Source: Drosophila miranda | Taxonomy: Eukaryota; Arthropoda; Insecta; Diptera; Drosophilidae | Reading direction: 5' to 3' | NCBI RefSeq assembly: GCF_003369915.1 | Contig: NC_046674.1 | Span: 20,711,657-20,775,656 of the forward strand | Length of the DNA: 64,000 bases | In this document: positions 59,804-64,000 of the stretch, piece after piece | Layout: each line of letters starts with the position of its first letter | Position numbering within the stretch: position 1 is the stretch's first letter | Position numbers and translations under genes: made by a program | Notes under the pieces: model-generated | Told to the model about the DNA's origin: nothing | What the model saw: only the letters and a program-made list of their open reading frames with translations | The model's database searches: none

Positions 59804-60531
59804 TAGTTTTGTTGGCTTAACTTTGCGATGAGCAAAGTTAGTGGCTTGACCGTGCCAGCTGTTGGACATGCTGGTCACGTTCTTGGGTGACTTTGTTTTC
59901 GTCTTAAATGGGAAATGATAAAATTGAAAATAAATTCATATGCAGGAAATAAATGTGTGTTCCGAGGGCAGCAACAGCAACAGGCTGCCAAAAGTTCATT
60001 GATTGCCTCCAGATCCAAAGACATGCATATGTACACACTCGTAAATATAGTACATATTCGAGGAAACTTTATACGTTTGATGTTTGATAGATTCTTGTGG
60101 TTTACTGTCGGTTATCGCAGGTCGATAGGTTTACGGGTGGTTGTAGTCTGTAAAGTTTTGTCAAATGGAAAATTGGTCCTCAGAGCCAGCCATGTTTGCC
60201 GCCACTAGAGTTCCGCTAGAGCACATTCTCCGGATGACGCAAAAGACGTTTATCGCTGTGGAAATTTGCCATAAGTGAATGGCCATAGTCACTTCGATTG
60301 ACGTACGTTTCATTATTATCAGTCTATGTCGGATTACATTCGAGTGGAACCAAGATCATTCTCGAATGTTAATGGAACTGCACTGTTGCTAACAATTTGA
60401 GAATATATGTATTTTTTCTTTTATTTTCTCAAATATCAGAATAAATGCATAATATTATCGCCTTGGAAGCTTTTCTCCCATTATAAAACTCAGCTTGAAA
60501 GTAAAACCCACAAAAAAGGCCATTTGTATGG

Positions 60532-60536
<5 letters not shown>

Positions 60537-60565
<29 letters not shown>
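60537..60565. repeat. (TA)n microsatellite
   Basis: About 14 TA units running into TTTATTTATATAAG. Confidence 0.9.
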
Positions 60566-60569
<4 letters not shown>

Positions 60570-61927
60570 TTATATAAGTTTATTATCGAAGATTCAACAC
60601 TACTTACGTTAAAAATATTGTACGTCTTATGTTTTGTTATGTTCTTATTGATTTCTGTCGTTCGGTTCGTTTTCTTTTGGTTGTTGGTTGATGTTGTTGT
60701 TGTTGTAGTTGTTCTTGTGTTTATATCGAAATTTTCAATTTCATAAAATGATTATGTGGCGTTTTACCGATACTCGTATGTATATATAAATGTATGTATA
60801 ATAATTGAATATGATAGATGGCTTGTACATGAAGATTTGGGGAGTAGAGAAATGGCCTGGAATGCACATATGTTTGCATGTATGTACGAGTACGTATCTA
60901 TGTATGAATGTATGTACGGATTCCTATACGACTGGTATACAGATATAGTTGAGTTGGGGAGTTTAGTCCATGATCGATATCGACGCCTCTTGGTAGCGGG
61001 CATCGAGATATGTGTGCTTCGTTTAGATACAAGATACAAGATACTAGATACATGGTACAAGTACAAGATACAATTAGTTAAGTACAATTACAATAATTAT
61101 TGTTCAACGTTTATGCAAATGTTGTTAATTTAGATAGATTAGATTTAGCTTTAGATTTCGTTCCTTTCGATCCTTCTTTAGATGTTATCCTGTGTATATG
61201 ACACACGTATAAAATGAATTTACGTCTACTTACAATTTAAATAAAGTTCTTTTCAGTTTTGCTTTTCGGGTTTCCCCCTCACTTCTGTACGGTTTTTTTT
61301 TTGTTTTGTGTTTTTTTTTTTTGGTTTGTGCTTCTCGGTATTTGCATTGGTTTTTCGTTTATTTTTTCAAAAAAATCTACTTTGTGTTACATTCGCCTTC
61401 TCGCCTGCTATATGTACGTACCTACCAAACTAATCTATTCCATTCCCATAGCCATCAGGAAGCACAAAATGCTCAACTACATACCTCTGTCCTTTTCCTT
61501 ACTTCCCTTTCCCTACTAAATTAACTAAGTCGTTTGCTGGAAGGACTCTATAATTTCTATAATGGTTTCTATTTTAGGCATAATAGAAGTTACAATTTTA
61601 TAGAAATTTCTGCGAAAAAAAAACCCTAAATATATAATAACTTTCATCTCTCCCCTCGAACGCTCTTTTTCATAATCTTACCTAATTGACAGAGTTAACA
61701 AAATATTGCAATCTTTTACACGCCTACAGAGTGTGAAACGTTATTAACACAAATTAATGAGGACCTTAGAGTAGGACAGCTTGAAGAATCTTAAACATTT
61801 GAAGATATGTAGTTTAACAAATGTACACGATCAAAATAGAGTCAAAAATTGTAACAAAGTTCCATTACACCTAAAATATCAACATTTATATCATATGTAG
61901 ACTAGATCCATCCAATTGAGCCGCATT

Positions 61928-63502
61928 CTAGGCAATATTATGAACCTTGGCAGACAGACAATTGTGCACGACAAAGACAACCGGCTTGGGGCAGCACTCC
62001 ATGTCCAGTTCCTGCAGGGGAGGAATAGCAAACAGCAAATAGCAAATTAGTATCCAATTGGTGGGAAGCCAAGACTTGTGCACTTACAATCTCTCCATCA
62101 TCACCGAAATCCAGATACAACATCCGCGCGCCATCATCCGCCGAGCCCTTTAGCTTGTCGAAGGCAAACTGCCAGAGCTGTGTTTTGGTGGCGGCCACCG
62201 CCGCCGTTGGCGTTGTGGGGGCAAAGCCCCCGCAATCGTACAGGAAAAAGCCACGATTGATGTGCACAACCAATTGACACTGGCGGCCCTGGTAGAGGCA
62301 GCGAAAGGAGAACTCCCTCTGATAGTTGACAGCCTGGTGGGAGCCCTGCACCAAGGCCCGGGCCCAGGCGGCCATGTCGCGATGCGTCTCCGATCGCAGC
62401 CAATAGACGAGGACTCCCCGAGCGGTGCCGCAGCGCACACAAAACACCGTGGTCTGTTGGCCCTGAAAGAGAAAACACATCGTACGGTTTCCACAAGGCG
62501 GATGATAGGAGAAGGTTGTGCGTGCACTTACATTCAGCGAAGAATTGTTCCCGGCTCCGGCGAGACGCGTTGTGGCCAAGGCATAGATCTCGAGGGGACG
62601 ACTCCAGGCCTCCACGGACCAGGGGGCACTCTCGTATATCCGAAACTCCCGCTCTGTCACGGCCACAAATATGGGCAGCCATTTGTCACTTTCATCCGAA
62701 CTCTCGGAGCTGGAACGGCCGCTGGGCTGTGGATGACATTTGTATTGAAAATCATATATTGGGCTATTATCTACCGATCTGTAAACGATAATCGGATATT
62801 AATGAATGTAGTTGACTCGTATCCTTCAGGAAAAGGCCATGCTACTGATTGCTACTTTGAGTTAGGAAAGGGAATGATGAACTTACACTTACCAGCTCGA
62901 CGGCCACTCCGCTGTTGGAGGTGCCGCTGCCGCCGCTGGCTGCCCCACTGCCACTCCCTCCGCCGCCTCCGGCACTGCCCGAGCTGCCTCCGTTCAGGCG
63001 CTTGCTCAGCCAGCCGATGTGCTTCAGTTCGCCGATGAGATTGGTCAGCGCCCGATTGGCCTCGGCCAGGGCCCGTTGCGTGCTGCTGCCCATCGCCGAG
63101 TGCAGTGCATTGAACCAGACCAGAGCCTCCGCAGAATCCGCCGCACGCAGAATGCACGAGTGCACTCCGTCCGGCGAGTGGAGCTCAAAGCAGCGGTTCT
63201 CTGGGGAAGAGGGAGAGGAGACGAGATGGGATGAGAATAGAATAGAGGCAGGACAGGGCTGAGCATGAGCTGTTTCCGTTGGATGGACTTACCCGGATCG
63301 ATGTACTTGAGATTCCTGGCCAGATGCGTCAGTTGTAGGGGGATGTAGCGCGTGTCCGCGCGCGGCGTTGTCTTTGGTGCGGGCGGGGAGGTGGGCACGC
63401 CCGGTCCCAGCGGGCAGAGGAAGGCGCGCTGCAGCTCCCATCCGACCTCCGAGATGATGCTCGCCTTCCGAAAGTAGGGCGTCACTTCGCGTAGGAATTT
63501 AA
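61928..63502 (-). CDS. Syn1: Beta-type syntrophin, C-terminal five exons (partial)
   Basis: Exons (minus): 63293-63502, 62893-63200, 62532-62726, 62088-62462 and 61928-62011, all with GTAAGT donors and AG acceptors in matching phase; stop TAG at 61928-61930. The first begins inside the codon of VKFLREVTPYFRKASIISE, the segment after the PDZ domain that completes the split PH1. ENRCFELHSPDGVHSCILRA and WFNALHS finish PH1. A Gly/Ser linker follows. PH2 opens WLPIFVAVTEREFRIYESAP and includes ALVQGSHQA. The syntrophin-unique end reads SADDGARMLYLDFG and CPKPVVFVVHNCLSAKVHNIA. These match animal beta-syntrophins closely. Syntrophins are membrane-cortex adaptors that bind dystrophin through PH2 and the unique domain. 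The N-terminus and PDZ lie beyond the window. Confidence 0.93.
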
Positions 63503-64000
63503 CTGGAAAAATACCACACAGAGGCACACAAATATAGTAACCGGATACGGGGATCGAATGATATGGAAATCACATGAATATGGATGCGGCCACAGAAAAG
63601 GATGTGTGGCGTCGTCAACAACTCTCTGCCACAGACACACAATCGCACAAGCACACAAACACACAAACACAGCGCATTCAATCAGTCGGAGACGACTCCG
63701 ACTCCGATGTCGTTGTCGTTGTCGTTCTCGTTAGCGCTGTTGGTGTGGAAGTCTTGGCAAACGTTGCAGCATAAATTCATTAGAGTTTCCGCTCCATTTT
63801 TATTCGATTTGCACACCCAAAGCCTCACGACAGCCGACAAAACTTCCCCGAACACTGGTACAAGTCGAGGCCTAATTCTAGATTACCGGCTCAACATTTG
63901 GCTAGATGTAATGGAGCTGGGAAACCCAGCAGGTTACATCTAGATTTCCACAGAGAACAATTTCGTAGCAGAATTTCGTGGAGCGTTTTAGATGGCCTGT
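63503..64000 (-). other. Intron of the syntrophin gene (cut by window edge)
   Basis: Begins upstream of the acceptor TTTTTCCAG at 63503-63511 on the minus strand. The upstream exon must end in G (phase 1) and is not in the window. CACAAACA-type repeats lie at 63650-63670. Confidence 0.7.

Larger units (their letters stand above)
59401..61927. other. Intergenic DNA between the secreted cluster and syntrophin
   Basis: 2.5 kb without coding sequence. It holds (TG)n at 59745-59768 and 59790-59803, (TA)n at 60537-60565, TATG-type words at 60775-60920, poly-T runs near 61290-61325, and probably the 3' UTR of the minus-strand syntrophin gene next to 61927. Confidence 0.55.

Overview
The window reads as euchromatic DNA from a fruit fly (Drosophila). 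Support comes from short introns with GTAAGT donors, TATA/Inr core promoters with the fly TCAGTY initiator, and two decayed DINE-1/INE-1-type Helitron fragments. Three genes that I know as neighbours in D. melanogaster cytological region 78 (Muller element D, arm 3L) occur together: an orphan class C receptor (CG32447-like), the zinc-finger gene CG11247 and Rpb8, followed by a syntrophin. Noncoding DNA is full of period-6 low-complexity tracts (CAGTCC, GCCAAA, GCCATA types). This and the DINE-1 variants make me favour the obscura group, but that is inference and the species is not proven.

Layout. About 0-9.4 kb is noncoding: a minus-oriented DINE-1-like remnant carrying an AT-rich tandem array, then low-complexity DNA. 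9.4-22.1 kb (minus strand) is a seven-transmembrane receptor gene. One large exon (20410-22060) carries the whole membrane domain. Two small phase-matched exons (9745-9933, 9398-9516), beyond a 10.5 kb intron, supply a proline-rich tail and the stop. 22.1-41.3 kb has no gene I can support. 41.3-43.0 kb (minus) is a three-exon gene with eleven C2H2 fingers. 45.3-45.8 kb (plus) is Rpb8, the RNA polymerase subunit shared by Pol I, II and III.

From 45.9 to 59.4 kb lie eight compact, apparently intronless genes for small secreted proteins. Most have a TATA box 50-90 bp before the ATG. Six share a signature: signal peptide, basic stretch with ARQE or a similar end, PYPxAG(x)nP, often PEVPFDLPT, then usually YGPP repeats and a basic C-terminus. 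I read this as a local family of secreted, probably extracellular-matrix or cuticle-type proteins. It is the most interesting system in the window. From 61.9 kb to the right edge (minus) are the last five coding exons of a beta-type syntrophin (Syn1-like); the start and PDZ domain lie outside.

The large gene-free stretches hold microsatellites, period-6 tracts, GATA-type motifs and a few isolated perfect splice donors that may mark unannotated 5' exons. No rRNA, tRNA, CRISPR or retroviral element was recognised. All family names come from reading translations and memory, with no database search.
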